From Clostridiales bacterium (GTDB lineage: Bacteria > Bacillota > Clostridia > Clostridiales > Oxobacteraceae), in NCBI GenBank assembly GCA_030016385.1, contig JASEJN010000005.1, forward strand, positions 1 to 64,000: 64,000 bases of DNA. The letters are read 5' to 3'. Below are positions 8,758-16,506 of the stretch, piece after piece. The translations under genes were made by a program, and so were the position numbers. Under the pieces are notes generated by a model. That model had not been told where the DNA came from. It was given only the letters and a program-made list of their open reading frames with translations, and made no database searches. The stretch's first letter is position 1. Each line of letters begins with the position of its first letter.

Positions 8758-9813
8758 ATGATCAGCATGAAAGAAATAATCGACAAATTATATAAAGAAA
8801 ACAGCTTGTCCGGGGAAGAGCTTAAATATATGCTCGATAATATGGAGGACGATTCATTCAAGTACTTGATGGAGAGGGCAGATGAGACGAGATTAAGGTA
8901 TTATGGCAGGAGCGTTTATATGAGGGGACTTATAGAATTTACAAACTACTGCCGGAGAAACTGCATGTACTGCGGTATAAGGGGCTCAAATAAAAAAGCC
9001 GAAAGATACAGGCTTACTGAAGATCAGATACTTGACACATGCAAAACAGGATATAAATTGGGGTACAGGACTTTTGTACTCCAAGGCGGCGAGGATCCCT
9101 ATTTTACAGATGATAAAATAGTAGAGCTCGTCAGGAGGATAAAAGATATTTTTCCATCATGTGCCGTTACGCTTTCAATCGGGGAAAAAACATATGAATC
9201 ATATAAAAGATACTATGATGCCGGTACTGATCGGTATCTTCTACGGCATGAAACAGCTACAAAAAAATTGTATGAGAGACTTGACCCGAAGATGAGCTTC
9301 GAAAACAGGATAGAATGCCTTTGGAATCTCAAAAAAATAGGATACCAGGTAGGCGCAGGTTTTATGATAGGACTTCCCGGACAGAAAAATGAAGACTATG
9401 TAAATGACCTGATGTTTTTAAAAAAACTTCAACCCCATATGGTGGGGATAGGACCCTTTATACCCCATAAGGATACACCCTTGTCCGCCTGCAGAAGGGG
9501 GACGGTTAAGCAAACGGTAATGCTTCTTTCGATAATAAGACTTCTTCTTCCCGATGTATTGCTTCCGGCGACAACCGCGCTTGGGACCATCGATCCTTCA
9601 GGAAGAGAAAAGGGGCTTCTGGCAGGGGCCAATGTTGTCATGCCAAACTTATCGCCTTTAAATGTCAGGAAAAAGTATGCTTTATATGACGGAAAGGTAT
9701 GTACAGGCGAGGAAGCTGCAGAATGCAGGCAGTGCATAGAAAGAAGGATAAACAGAGCAGGTTTTATCATGGATATGTCAAGAGGGGACAACATTTCGTG
9801 GAAAAGGATGTAA
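8758..9813 (+). CDS. hydE: [FeFe]-hydrogenase maturation radical SAM enzyme HydE
   Basis: A radical SAM enzyme acting with HydG and HydF to assemble the H-cluster (current model: it processes the HydG product towards the dithiomethylamine-bridged 2Fe unit). The motif is Cys65/Cys69/Cys72 in CRRNCMYC; GEDPYF and the HydE/biotin-synthase barrel follow. The length of 351 is standard. GAAGGGA stands about 9 nt before ATG 8758. It is 223 bp from hydG because of the inserted repeat relic. HydE completes the maturase set hydF-hydG-hydE. Confidence 0.94.
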   Translation: MISMKEIIDKLYKENSLSGEELKYMLDNMEDDSFKYLMERADETRLRYYGRSVYMRGLIEFTNYCRRNCMYCGIRGSNKKAERYRLTEDQILDTCKTGYKLGYRTFVLQGGEDPYFTDDKIVELVRRIKDIFPSCAVTLSIGEKTYESYKRYYDAGTDRYLLRHETATKKLYERLDPKMSFENRIECLWNLKKIGYQVGAGFMIGLPGQKNEDYVNDLMFLKKLQPHMVGIGPFIPHKDTPLSACRRGTVKQTVMLLSIIRLLLPDVLLPATTALGTIDPSGREKGLLAGANVVMPNLSPLNVRKKYALYDGKVCTGEEAAECRQCIERRINRAGFIMDMSRGDNISWKRM

Positions 9814-9815
9814 GA

Positions 9816-9843
9816 TAACATAAGTTTAAATTACGAATCGCAG
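9816..9843 (+). repeat. MITE-like element relic (right end)
   Basis: AACATAAG, a short gap, then ATTACGAATCGCAG match the right end of the 99-bp element at 15719-15817 (AACATAAGCTC...ATTACGAATTGAAG). Only about 28 bp remain, between hydE and the sigma gene. Confidence 0.5.
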
Positions 9844-9903
9844 TAAATATAAAATTATGATTGAAAAGAAGCCATTGCAGGGGTATAGTAATAATAAATA
9901 GAA

Positions 9904-10446
9904 ATGCTTAGCATTACGGATAGAAGTGAGAGCATGGTGGATCTTGAAATGGTACACAGTCAGGTTAAGGATAAGGATATTGTAAAAGAGATAAGAAGGA
10001 AAAATGTATATGCGCTTGTAAGTTGGTTCCGCGATAGAAAATCCGTGATGTATCGGATTGCATCTGCGTATTGCCAAAGCTGCAGCATGGATGCAGTTTT
10101 TAAAGGGGCGATTATAAATATATTTAAAAATATAAAAAGTCTCAAGGGGAAAGAGGATTTTGAATACTGGGCGGTTGATATGTTCCTTGATGAATGCAGA
10201 AAAGCCTGCGGGCAGAAGGATGTCGCCACACAATATGGCCCTAGCTTTCCAGATAACGATGGGGATATAATAAAATATGTACGTACATTGGATGGAAAAG
10301 AAAAAGATGTGGTAATCCTTAAATATCACGGAGGGTATTCTATAAGGGAAATAGCTCTGATACTTAAAATTCCTGAGGGTGAAGTAAGGCACAGCTTGTA
10401 TACGGGCATCAAAAATATAACTGAACGTGCAGGTGAAAAGTCGTAA
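9904..10446 (+). CDS. ECF-type RNA polymerase sigma factor (sigma copy kept in duplicated locus A)
   Basis: A 180-residue sigma-70 family protein of ECF size. The N-terminal half (residues 25-105) is a diverged region 2. The C-terminal half has a region 4 helix-turn-helix: KDVVILKYHGGYSIREIAL, then KIPEGEVRHSLYTGIK. The start is uncertain. ATG 9904 lacks a good ribosome binding site, and ATG 9934 is preceded by GAAGTGAG. The upstream 60 bp recur at 12397-12456. Its partner anti-sigma gene has been deleted to a 103-bp remnant immediately downstream, and the intact homologous anti-sigma gene lies 2.1 kb away at 12557. It probably directs stress or envelope genes, but the signal is unknown. Confidence 0.78.
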   Translation: MLSITDRSESMVDLEMVHSQVKDKDIVKEIRRKNVYALVSWFRDRKSVMYRIASAYCQSCSMDAVFKGAIINIFKNIKSLKGKEDFEYWAVDMFLDECRKACGQKDVATQYGPSFPDNDGDIIKYVRTLDGKEKDVVILKYHGGYSIREIALILKIPEGEVRHSLYTGIKNITERAGEKS

Positions 10447-10448
10447 TT

Positions 10449-10551
10449 ATGGATTGTGCGGATGTAAAAGGGCATAATGTTTTCCATATCGGGCCACAGC
10501 GTAATTAAGAAATTTGATATGACGATACCGTTAAAACTTTATACGAAATAA
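10449..10551 (+). pseudogene. Anti-sigma factor gene remnant (internal deletion)
   Basis: The first 22 bp match the start of the anti-sigma gene at 12557 with one difference (ATGGATTGTGCGGATGTAAA versus ...GCAGATGTAAA). The last 80 bp match its end (CACAGC, ATTAA, ACGATACCGTTAAAACTT). About 1.4 kb between them is missing. The junction falls in AAAAG, a 5-bp sequence present at both break points of the intact copy, suggesting a microhomology deletion. The fusion is out of frame and stops after 19 codons. Confidence 0.85.
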
Positions 10552-10575
10552 AAAATAGTCGTAAAAAAATGAAGC

Positions 10576-10624
10576 GCACCCCAAATGTTAGGAAAAAATC
10601 TAATATTTGAAGGTGCATTTTTCT
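10576..10624 (+). terminator. Terminator-like hairpin
   Basis: GCACC...AAATGTTAG pairs with CTAATATTT...GGTGC, followed by ATTTTTCTT. It ends the sigma A transcript. The next 200 bp (10625-10833) are the promoter region of the following sigma gene; a direct repeat AGGTACT (about 10647 and 10687) is the only feature seen. Confidence 0.7.
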
Positions 10625-10833
10625 TGGCAAAATATTCTGTGGAAGGTACTAAATGCTGAACGGCGGCGCTGAAATTGTCTGGCTGGCAGGTACTTTTTAG
10701 GAGATCACATAAAAAAATTTTCTTTATGCGAACAAAAAACGGGTTTAAGATTGTCTAATATATAGAAGCCGGTTACAAGACTAAAATAAGGGTGGTGGGT
10801 TTTGATGTGCAACCTGTTGGAGGTGTAAGTTAG

Positions 10834-11346
10834 ATGTCCAAAAGCGGCATTGAGAATATCGAAGAAATAGTTAAGACTTATGGGAAAGATGTCCTGAAAA
10901 TATGCCGTTATTATCTTCAAAATAAGCAGGATGCGGAAGATGCTTTTCAGGAAGTCTTTATTAAGCTTGTAAGGAAACACTCTGCCTTTTGCGGCAAATC
11001 CGGGTTCAAAACATGGCTGACAAGAATTGCAATCAATACATGTAAAAATTTCCTAAAAAGTCGTTCTTTAAGGAATGATACGATAAATCTTCTGGATTGC
11101 GATGACCGCCGTGATACGGCAATATACGATGAATGCGATGAGCTTTATAAAATTATTGTTTCATTACCCTTAGACTATAAAGACGTAATATTGCTTAAAT
11201 ACTATTTCGGTTATACGTCGAAAGAAATTGCGGGAATACTTAAAACAACAGAGTCCGCCATAAACTCCAGATTGCACAGGGCCAAAATTTATCTCAAAGA
11301 AATTTTAACCGAGAGGGGATGGTCAGATTATGAATATCTCGATTGA
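10834..11346 (+). CDS. ECF RNA polymerase sigma factor
   Basis: A 170-residue ECF sigma factor unrelated in detail to the one at 9904. Region 2 covers about residues 10-75 (YGKDVLKICRYYLQNKQDAEDAFQEVFIKL, a classical 2.1-2.2 text, here quoted in parts: YLQNKQDAEDAFQEVF). Region 4 covers 108-160 (DVILLKYYFGYTSKEIAGIL, TESAINSRLHRAK). GGAGG is 10 nt before ATG 10834. The gene overlaps the next one by 17 bp, the usual arrangement of a sigma factor with its membrane anti-sigma. It probably activates its own operon. Confidence 0.9.
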   Translation: MSKSGIENIEEIVKTYGKDVLKICRYYLQNKQDAEDAFQEVFIKLVRKHSAFCGKSGFKTWLTRIAINTCKNFLKSRSLRNDTINLLDCDDRRDTAIYDECDELYKIIVSLPLDYKDVILLKYYFGYTSKEIAGILKTTESAINSRLHRAKIYLKEILTERGWSDYEYLD

Positions 11347-12259
11347 AAAAGCGCTCCATAAGGGATTGGACGGCATTGAGGTTCAGCCGTGGCTGGAATC
11401 TCAAACAATAAGAAAGATTACGGAGAAATCAAAAATTACTCTTTTCGATTTCAGATCAAAGACGAAATATGTTTCTGTTGCTGCATGTGTGCTGGCGTTT
11501 ATCATTGCTTTTACAAGCATCCAGCCATATCCCGATAACAAGAGGTTTATCGAAAGTGAAAGCGGGTTGAATCAACCAAGCAAGCAGACCCCTGCATCTT
11601 CCAAAACTGATGTTACAGGGCAAAGCGGTGCGGTATATCACAACATAGACATATCGCAGATTGTCAGACATGGATATGACTCAGACGCAAAAGTGCCAGT
11701 TAGCTTCTACTTCAGCGGTTGGCTTATGTCAGCAGGAAAAGAGTTGGATATCGGTCGGCATTGGCACCAGCAGGCGCAATTTACTAAGGACGATATAGAA
11801 TCATCATTGCACACATACATCATCGACCCTGTTCTTCCAGATGGGGATTATACAATGACGAAAGCTGTTTTAAAAGATGACGCAACTGATGAAATCATGG
11901 CATACCAGACGGTTTATTATTACTTCAATAAAGATACGATGGAATTTCAAAACAGGTTCAGCATCTTCTATTTCGCAGAGGATCACTTCGATACGGAAAA
12001 AATCGAACAGATGCAAAATGTAACCAGAACGGAGGGGAAAATTCACATAGATGATTTTTCACAGGAGGCCAACGTGCATATAAAGATACCTCATGTCCGC
12101 AAGCTGGTATACATGGAAAATGGCGTCGGTATCGCCATTGAAGCGGAGACGGATGCCGTGATTATTGGTGGTAAGGTTGACCGGGGGAAAAGCCTCGAAC
12201 GTTATGAGCAAACTGACAAACAGCTTATTGCATTGATGAAATCAGTTTTTGAAAAGTAA
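11330..12259 (+). CDS. Membrane-anchored anti-sigma-like protein
   Basis: 309 residues: a cytoplasmic N-terminus of about 45 residues, one transmembrane segment (about 48-64, YVSVAACVLAFIIAF), then an extracytoplasmic domain of about 240 residues with no family I recognise. There is no zinc-finger (HxxxCxxC) motif. The assignment rests on topology and on the 17-bp overlap with the sigma gene upstream. The expected role is to hold that sigma factor at the membrane until a signal acts on the outer domain. It is not similar to the anti-sigma protein at 12557. Confidence 0.65.
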   Translation: MNISIEKALHKGLDGIEVQPWLESQTIRKITEKSKITLFDFRSKTKYVSVAACVLAFIIAFTSIQPYPDNKRFIESESGLNQPSKQTPASSKTDVTGQSGAVYHNIDISQIVRHGYDSDAKVPVSFYFSGWLMSAGKELDIGRHWHQQAQFTKDDIESSLHTYIIDPVLPDGDYTMTKAVLKDDATDEIMAYQTVYYYFNKDTMEFQNRFSIFYFAEDHFDTEKIEQMQNVTRTEGKIHIDDFSQEANVHIKIPHVRKLVYMENGVGIAIEAETDAVIIGGKVDRGKSLERYEQTDKQLIALMKSVFEK

Positions 12260-12277
12260 TGTTTGTTTTTCAGGGAG

Positions 12278-12376
12278 CTGCGATTCGCAATTTTAGCTTG
12301 TGTTATTTTGAGCGCTAATTCGTTGCTCAAAATAACATGATTTTATTTATGACCGATTTTTTATCACGAATCAAAG
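12278..12376 (+). repeat. MITE-like element, 99-bp form with target duplication
   Basis: Ends CTGCGATTCGCAAT and ATCACGAATCAAAG are imperfect inverted repeats. An inner palindrome TTATTTTGAGC...GCTCAAAATAA lies between. Flanking TTCAGGGAG (12269-12277) and TTCAGGAAG (12377-12385) form a 9-bp duplication with one mismatch. The length is exactly that of the copy at 15719-15817. Confidence 0.8.
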
Positions 12377-12456
12377 TTCAGGAAGAGAAACTGAAATAAA
12401 TATAGAATTCTGATTGAAAAGAAGCCATTACAGGGGTATATTAATAATAAATGAAA

Positions 12457-12554
12457 ATGCTTAGCATTAAATCTTTGAAGATGAAGTAAAGGTATATACA
12501 CTCGTATATACGGGCATCAAAAATATAACCGAACGCGCAGGTGAAAAGTCGTAA
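12457..12554 (+). pseudogene. ECF sigma factor gene remnant (internal deletion)
   Basis: The first 15 bp (ATGCTTAGCATTAAA) match the start of the sigma gene at 9904, and the last 50 bp (ACGGGCATCAAAAATATAAC, then GAACG, GCAGGTGAAAAGTCGTAA) match its end. About 450 bp are missing. The frame stops after 10 codons. The 60 bp upstream also match those of locus A (GATTGAAAAGAAGCCATT, CAGGGGTATA). The intact anti-sigma gene starts 3 bp after the remnant, exactly as it would have in the ancestral operon. Confidence 0.85.
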
Positions 12555-12556
12555 TT

Positions 12557-14083
12557 ATGGATTGTGCAGATGTAAAAGATTATATGGTCGAATACATAGA
12601 CAAAAATCTGAATGATGATTTAAGAGAGAAAGTAGCCTCTCATCTGGATATTTGCGATGACTGCTTTAATGAAATAAAAGCGATAGATAAAACTGCATGG
12701 AAGTTGGAGGAAAGCGTGAGGAATATAAAAATTCCTTCTGATTTCCTGACCGGTATGTATGAAAAAGTATTAAAGGATTATAATCCAAAGAGAGAAGCAA
12801 ATAAAAAGCTTTTGAAGGCGGGTTCCATAACAGGTATCGCCATTGCCGCGCTGCTGTTTGTCTTTTTCTTGGTGCCAAAAAATGAAAGATACAGATTATT
12901 GGATGTAATAGATATTGCGATGTCCGGTAAAAGTTATAGCAACTCATATGGCGCTTTCGGCGAGAATTTAAGCATATCGAGCACGGACAGAGGTATAAAG
13001 ATTACGGTTGTCAAGGTTGCCGCAGACGACATACAGACTCTTATTTATTTTGAGATACAGGGTGATGAAAACAGCGCTTATTATATACAAGATGGAGATG
13101 TAAATATTAAAGAGAAAGTAGGAAGTTATGGTTTTATGTCATACGAGTATTCGGCTAATAAGCAAAGCATATGTCTGATGGGATTAAGACCCATCGACGC
13201 CGAAAATAAAGTACTCCATGTCAAAATCGGAAAGATATACAAAAGGATGATAAAAAATGGAACTGAGGATATAAAGGCAGATGCAATTGTAGGCAACTGG
13301 TCCTTTGATGTGCCCTTTAAAAAATTCAAGAGCAGATCTTATCTGTTAAAGAGCACCGCAGAGATAGATGGTCATAAAATGCAGTTTAAAAAGCTTACGG
13401 TCGGACTATCATGCACTGTAATCGATGTTGATTGCCAGGACAGGACATTTTTAAATTCTATTAGATATGACTTGATTCTTAAAAACGGAAGCGAGAATTA
13501 CAGATGCATGTATAATATTCCACAAATAGATGTTGTTACTAGCACAGCGACAGAAAAGCTTTTTTTTAGAACTATATACAACGATAGAATTAAGGATTTG
13601 AGCATATATTTAGGCAGCCATACAGACTATATGGAGGATAAGGATAAAACAAGGGTTTATATCGATTTCAAGGGCAATTTTCCTATGGAATTTTATTACC
13701 TTGGAAATAAAATAACTGTCGATAATCTTAAAAAGGATGATGATCATATACAGTTTGATATAATAGAGCCTGAAGTGAGGAGCTATATGGATATGTCCAT
13801 TGGTATAAATCAGCAGGATAATAGTAAAAATGTGCTTTTAGGCTCATCTGCATATGAGAGAACAATTATAGATGAAAAAGGTAAAAAGTACGATTATGAT
13901 GATGTGATTAAAAACTATGAAACAAAATATAAAGATAAATTATTTACAGCGTACGCTCTAAAGACAAGGGAGGAGATAGGCGGCATAGAAAAGAATCAAA
14001 AGGGCATAACGATTTCCATAACCGGCCACAGCATGATTAAAAAGTTTGACAGGACGATACCGTTAAAACTTTATACGAACTAA
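12557..14083 (+). CDS. Zinc-finger membrane anti-sigma factor with DUF4179-like ectodomain
   Basis: 508 residues. The N-terminal anti-sigma zinc finger (zf-HC2 type) shows HLDICDDC at about residues 29-36. One transmembrane segment lies at about 92-108 (GSITGIAIAALLFVFFLV). A long extracytoplasmic part follows, resembling the DUF4179/DUF5643 ectodomains of Firmicute anti-sigma factors. It should sequester an ECF sigma factor until an envelope signal is sensed. Its natural partner is presumably the sigma factor at 9904, because the remnant sigma gene directly upstream is a deleted copy of that gene. It ends in a terminator shared with the opposite-strand regulator. Confidence 0.82.
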   Translation: MDCADVKDYMVEYIDKNLNDDLREKVASHLDICDDCFNEIKAIDKTAWKLEESVRNIKIPSDFLTGMYEKVLKDYNPKREANKKLLKAGSITGIAIAALLFVFFLVPKNERYRLLDVIDIAMSGKSYSNSYGAFGENLSISSTDRGIKITVVKVAADDIQTLIYFEIQGDENSAYYIQDGDVNIKEKVGSYGFMSYEYSANKQSICLMGLRPIDAENKVLHVKIGKIYKRMIKNGTEDIKADAIVGNWSFDVPFKKFKSRSYLLKSTAEIDGHKMQFKKLTVGLSCTVIDVDCQDRTFLNSIRYDLILKNGSENYRCMYNIPQIDVVTSTATEKLFFRTIYNDRIKDLSIYLGSHTDYMEDKDKTRVYIDFKGNFPMEFYYLGNKITVDNLKKDDDHIQFDIIEPEVRSYMDMSIGINQQDNSKNVLLGSSAYERTIIDEKGKKYDYDDVIKNYETKYKDKLFTAYALKTREEIGGIEKNQKGITISITGHSMIKKFDRTIPLKLYTN

Positions 14084-14120
14084 AAAGCAGCAGGCATAGA
14101 TTTTATGCCTGCTGCTTTTT
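14082..14120. terminator. Bidirectional intrinsic terminator
   Basis: AAAAAGCAGCAGGCATA pairs with TATGCCTGCTGCTTTTT around a 5-6 nt loop. It serves the anti-sigma gene on plus and the AraC gene on minus, whose stop codon lies at its edge. Confidence 0.92.
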
Positions 14121-15366
14121 ATGGCTGTTTTTCTCGATATTGCTTCGGCGTCATGCCTGTAAATTTTTTGAATACCTTGGTGAAATAACTCTGGCTTTCA
14201 AAACCGACATCCAATGCTATATCAAGTATTGAAATCCTTGTATCCAAAAGGAGGCGCTTGCTCTCATCCACTCTTACCTTGTTGACATAGTCGGAAAAGC
14301 CTATACCTGTTTCTTTTTTAAATATGGCCGAAAAATAAGAAGGATTGAGTTTTATATAACCGGATATATCCGCAAGCGTTATATCGTTTTTGTAGTTTTC
14401 ATTGATATATTTTATAGCGGCTTTAATAAGTTCGGCGTTTTTAATGCTGCCAAGATCAAAGACTTTTTCAGAGTATATATAAAGTACCCTTAAAATCCAG
14501 TATGAAAGCTCTTCTATATTTTTTATCTTATAAAGCTTGTTTATAAACTCATAATTCATTCCAAAAATAGTATCAAGGGCGCCGCCGCCTTCAACAGCAG
14601 CCCTGGATAACAATGTGCAAAGCTCCAAAGTCCGAGCTTTCATGATCTCTATCTTTCCACCGGATGTAAAAAAAATATGCCCCAGCAGCTGGTTCAAGAC
14701 AGTTTTTGCACCTGTAACATCGCCGTTTTTTACCTTTATCTGAAGCTCTTTTTCCATTTCATATGGATAATAATCTTTATCTGAGTATTCCTTTATGTCC
14801 TGGATGCTTCCGCTTATTTGAGACTGCTGGTCCATACTTTCTCTTCTTTCGAATAGAATATGTTCATTCAGGGAGAGCATGCCGGATGTTATGAAGAACA
14901 ACAGCCTGCTTAAATATCTTACTCTTGACGCTTCAACAACTGGTACGGCCTGAAGGAAGCTTCCTATCTTTCCCCTCATGTTGACAGACATATTATATTT
15001 TTGTATGATGCCATCGACAGCTATCTGATCAGGATAGTCTAAAAGTATAGGGCCCGCCAGGATAGCTCCTGTGAATAAATCGTTCCTTATTATGGGCGTC
15101 GTATAATGGACAAGGCCTGCAGGGCAGAAAAATACATATGCATCACCAATGGATTCTGCCTGTTTGCTTGCATAAAGGTGTGCCTGGGAACAAGGAGAGG
15201 ATTCTTTCAGATAATCGTTTAAAAATTTGCATATACCTGCACATTCACATGACCTGACGCCTGTATTCCCTTCAAAATCGATAGAAAATACAGGTATGCC
15301 CGTAGAATAATAATAACTATATAGAATGTCCCTCAACATTTTTTGAGTATCTACCGATTTATCCAT
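14119..15366 (-). CDS. AraC-family regulator with PocR sensory domain
   Basis: 415 residues. The N-terminal half (about 15-185) looks like a PocR ligand-sensing domain, with conserved Cys/His-rich text CECAGICKFL, SPCSQAHLYA and FFCPAGLVHYTTPI followed by AGPILL. The middle part is a helical linker. The last 100 residues are an AraC double helix-turn-helix (LADISGYIKLNPSYFSAIFK and GFESQSYFTKVFKKFTGMTP). PocR domains are linked to small one- to three-carbon substrates. The gene is divergent from mtaC/mtaB, so I infer it activates the methanol genes. An extended -10 promoter lies at about 15449. Confidence 0.88.
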   Translation of the reverse strand: MDKSVDTQKMLRDILYSYYYSTGIPVFSIDFEGNTGVRSCECAGICKFLNDYLKESSPCSQAHLYASKQAESIGDAYVFFCPAGLVHYTTPIIRNDLFTGAILAGPILLDYPDQIAVDGIIQKYNMSVNMRGKIGSFLQAVPVVEASRVRYLSRLLFFITSGMLSLNEHILFERRESMDQQSQISGSIQDIKEYSDKDYYPYEMEKELQIKVKNGDVTGAKTVLNQLLGHIFFTSGGKIEIMKARTLELCTLLSRAAVEGGGALDTIFGMNYEFINKLYKIKNIEELSYWILRVLYIYSEKVFDLGSIKNAELIKAAIKYINENYKNDITLADISGYIKLNPSYFSAIFKKETGIGFSDYVNKVRVDESKRLLLDTRISILDIALDVGFESQSYFTKVFKKFTGMTPKQYREKQP

Positions 15367-15381
15367 AGCTTCCTCCCACCG

Positions 15382-15409
15382 AAATATTATTCAAATATAG
15401 AATATGCAC
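15382..15409 (+). repeat. Short dispersed repeat, copy C
   Basis: AATATTATTCAAATATAG followed by AATATGCAC. It lies in the presumed 5' UTR of the minus-strand regulator, on the opposite strand. Confidence 0.6.
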
Positions 15410-15448
15410 CCGCGGTAGCTTTCTCATTGCGCAATATTTATGATACTA

Positions 15449-15457
15449 ATTATAGCA
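15449..15457 (-). promoter_or_regulatory. Extended -10 promoter for the PocR-AraC gene
   Basis: On the minus strand TGCTATAAT fits an extended -10 (TGnTATAAT), about 80 bp before the ATG. The remaining sequence up to 15718 is AT-rich, and no clear operator for mtaC was found. Confidence 0.5.
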
Positions 15458-15718
15458 TAAGTTTTACTATATAATCCAAAAAAAACGTTATTTTTATAAA
15501 AATGTTACAAATTATAGCGATAAATTATTATGGATAAGACAAATATTTTGCTATTATAAAAAGGTAAAAATTATTGTTAGCTATAAAATAACAGATAATG
15601 TGTTAATAGGGCATCATTTTTGAATTGCTTTTACTTTTTATATTATCTAAAAATATTACAAAATAATAAAAGTAAATAGGATACTGTTTTTTTCATATGC
15701 TATATATTTAAATAGAGT

Positions 15719-15817
15719 CTTCAATTCGTAATCTGAAATCAGACATAAATAGGTTTATGTTATTTTGAATAGCGAATGAGCGTTCAAAATAACATAAGCT
15801 CATATTACGAATTGAAG
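15719..15817 (+). repeat. MITE-like element, 99-bp form with perfect 11-bp target duplication
   Basis: Terminal inverted repeats CTTCAATTCGTAAT (15719-15732) and ATTACGAATTGAAG (15804-15817) are perfect. The inner palindrome TTATGTTATTTTGAA...TTCAAAATAACATAA makes almost the whole element a hairpin. TTAAATAGAGT flanks it on both sides (15708-15718 and 15818-15828). It inserted 34 bp before the mtaC start, inside the leader or promoter, and could act as a transcribed hairpin there. Confidence 0.9.
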
Positions 15818-15851
15818 TTAAATAGAGTAAATCATAAGGAGGGTGCGATAA

Positions 15852-16493
15852 ATGGATTTAAAGGAAATATTAAATTATGTAGAAAGAGGTAACGCAAAAA
15901 AGACTAAGGAACTTGTTACAAAGGCCATAGAAGAAGGGATACCAGCTGTAAAAATACTGAATGAAGGTTTGATTTCAGCAATGTCTGCGGTCGGCGAAAG
16001 ATTTAAAGAAGGGGAAATATATGTTCCTGAAATGCTTATAGCAGGCAGGGCAATGTCCCAGGGAATGAAAATACTTGAGCCCATACTTACCAAAACAGGT
16101 GTAAAGGCTGTAGGAAGGGCTGTAATGGGAACGGTAAAGGGAGACCTTCATGATATTGGTAAAAATCTGGTTATAATGATGCTTAAAGGTACGGGGATCG
16201 AGGTTTATGATCTTGGCGTCGATGTTCCCAAAGAAGTATTTGCCCAAAAGGCCGAAGAACTGCATGCCGATATTATCGCTATGTCTGCTCTTCTGACAAC
16301 TACGATGCCGGCTATGAAAGATGTAGTGGAGGAACTCAAGAAGAGAAACATAAGAAATAAATATATAGTGATGATAGGCGGAGCACCTGTAACAGATGAA
16401 TATGCAAAGGAAATAGGAGCCGACTATTATACTGCGGATGCTGCAACTGCCGCAGAAGTAGCCAAGAAGGCTTTGATTGAAAGACAGAATTAA
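15852..16493 (+). CDS. mtaC: Methanol corrinoid protein MtaC
   Basis: 213 residues. It carries the corrinoid cofactor that is methylated by MtaB with methanol and demethylated by a second methyltransferase. An N-terminal four-helix cap (about 1-85) precedes the B12-binding Rossmann domain with the base-off motif GDLHDIG (lower axial ligand His100), SALLTTTMPAM (about 142) and GGAPVT (about 175). The AAGGAGGG site precedes ATG 15852. It is followed after 13 bp by mtaB. The pairing with MtaB supports methanol rather than methylamine specificity. Confidence 0.9.
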   Translation: MDLKEILNYVERGNAKKTKELVTKAIEEGIPAVKILNEGLISAMSAVGERFKEGEIYVPEMLIAGRAMSQGMKILEPILTKTGVKAVGRAVMGTVKGDLHDIGKNLVIMMLKGTGIEVYDLGVDVPKEVFAQKAEELHADIIAMSALLTTTMPAMKDVVEELKKRNIRNKYIVMIGGAPVTDEYAKEIGADYYTADAATAAEVAKKALIERQN

Positions 16494-16506
16494 AGGGGGA
16501 CATGCT

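Noticed and set aside
9826-10392. Minus-strand open frame of 188 codons opposite the sigma gene
   Set aside because: Antisense shadow of the sigma factor gene; its composition is typical of reverse-read AT-rich coding DNA.
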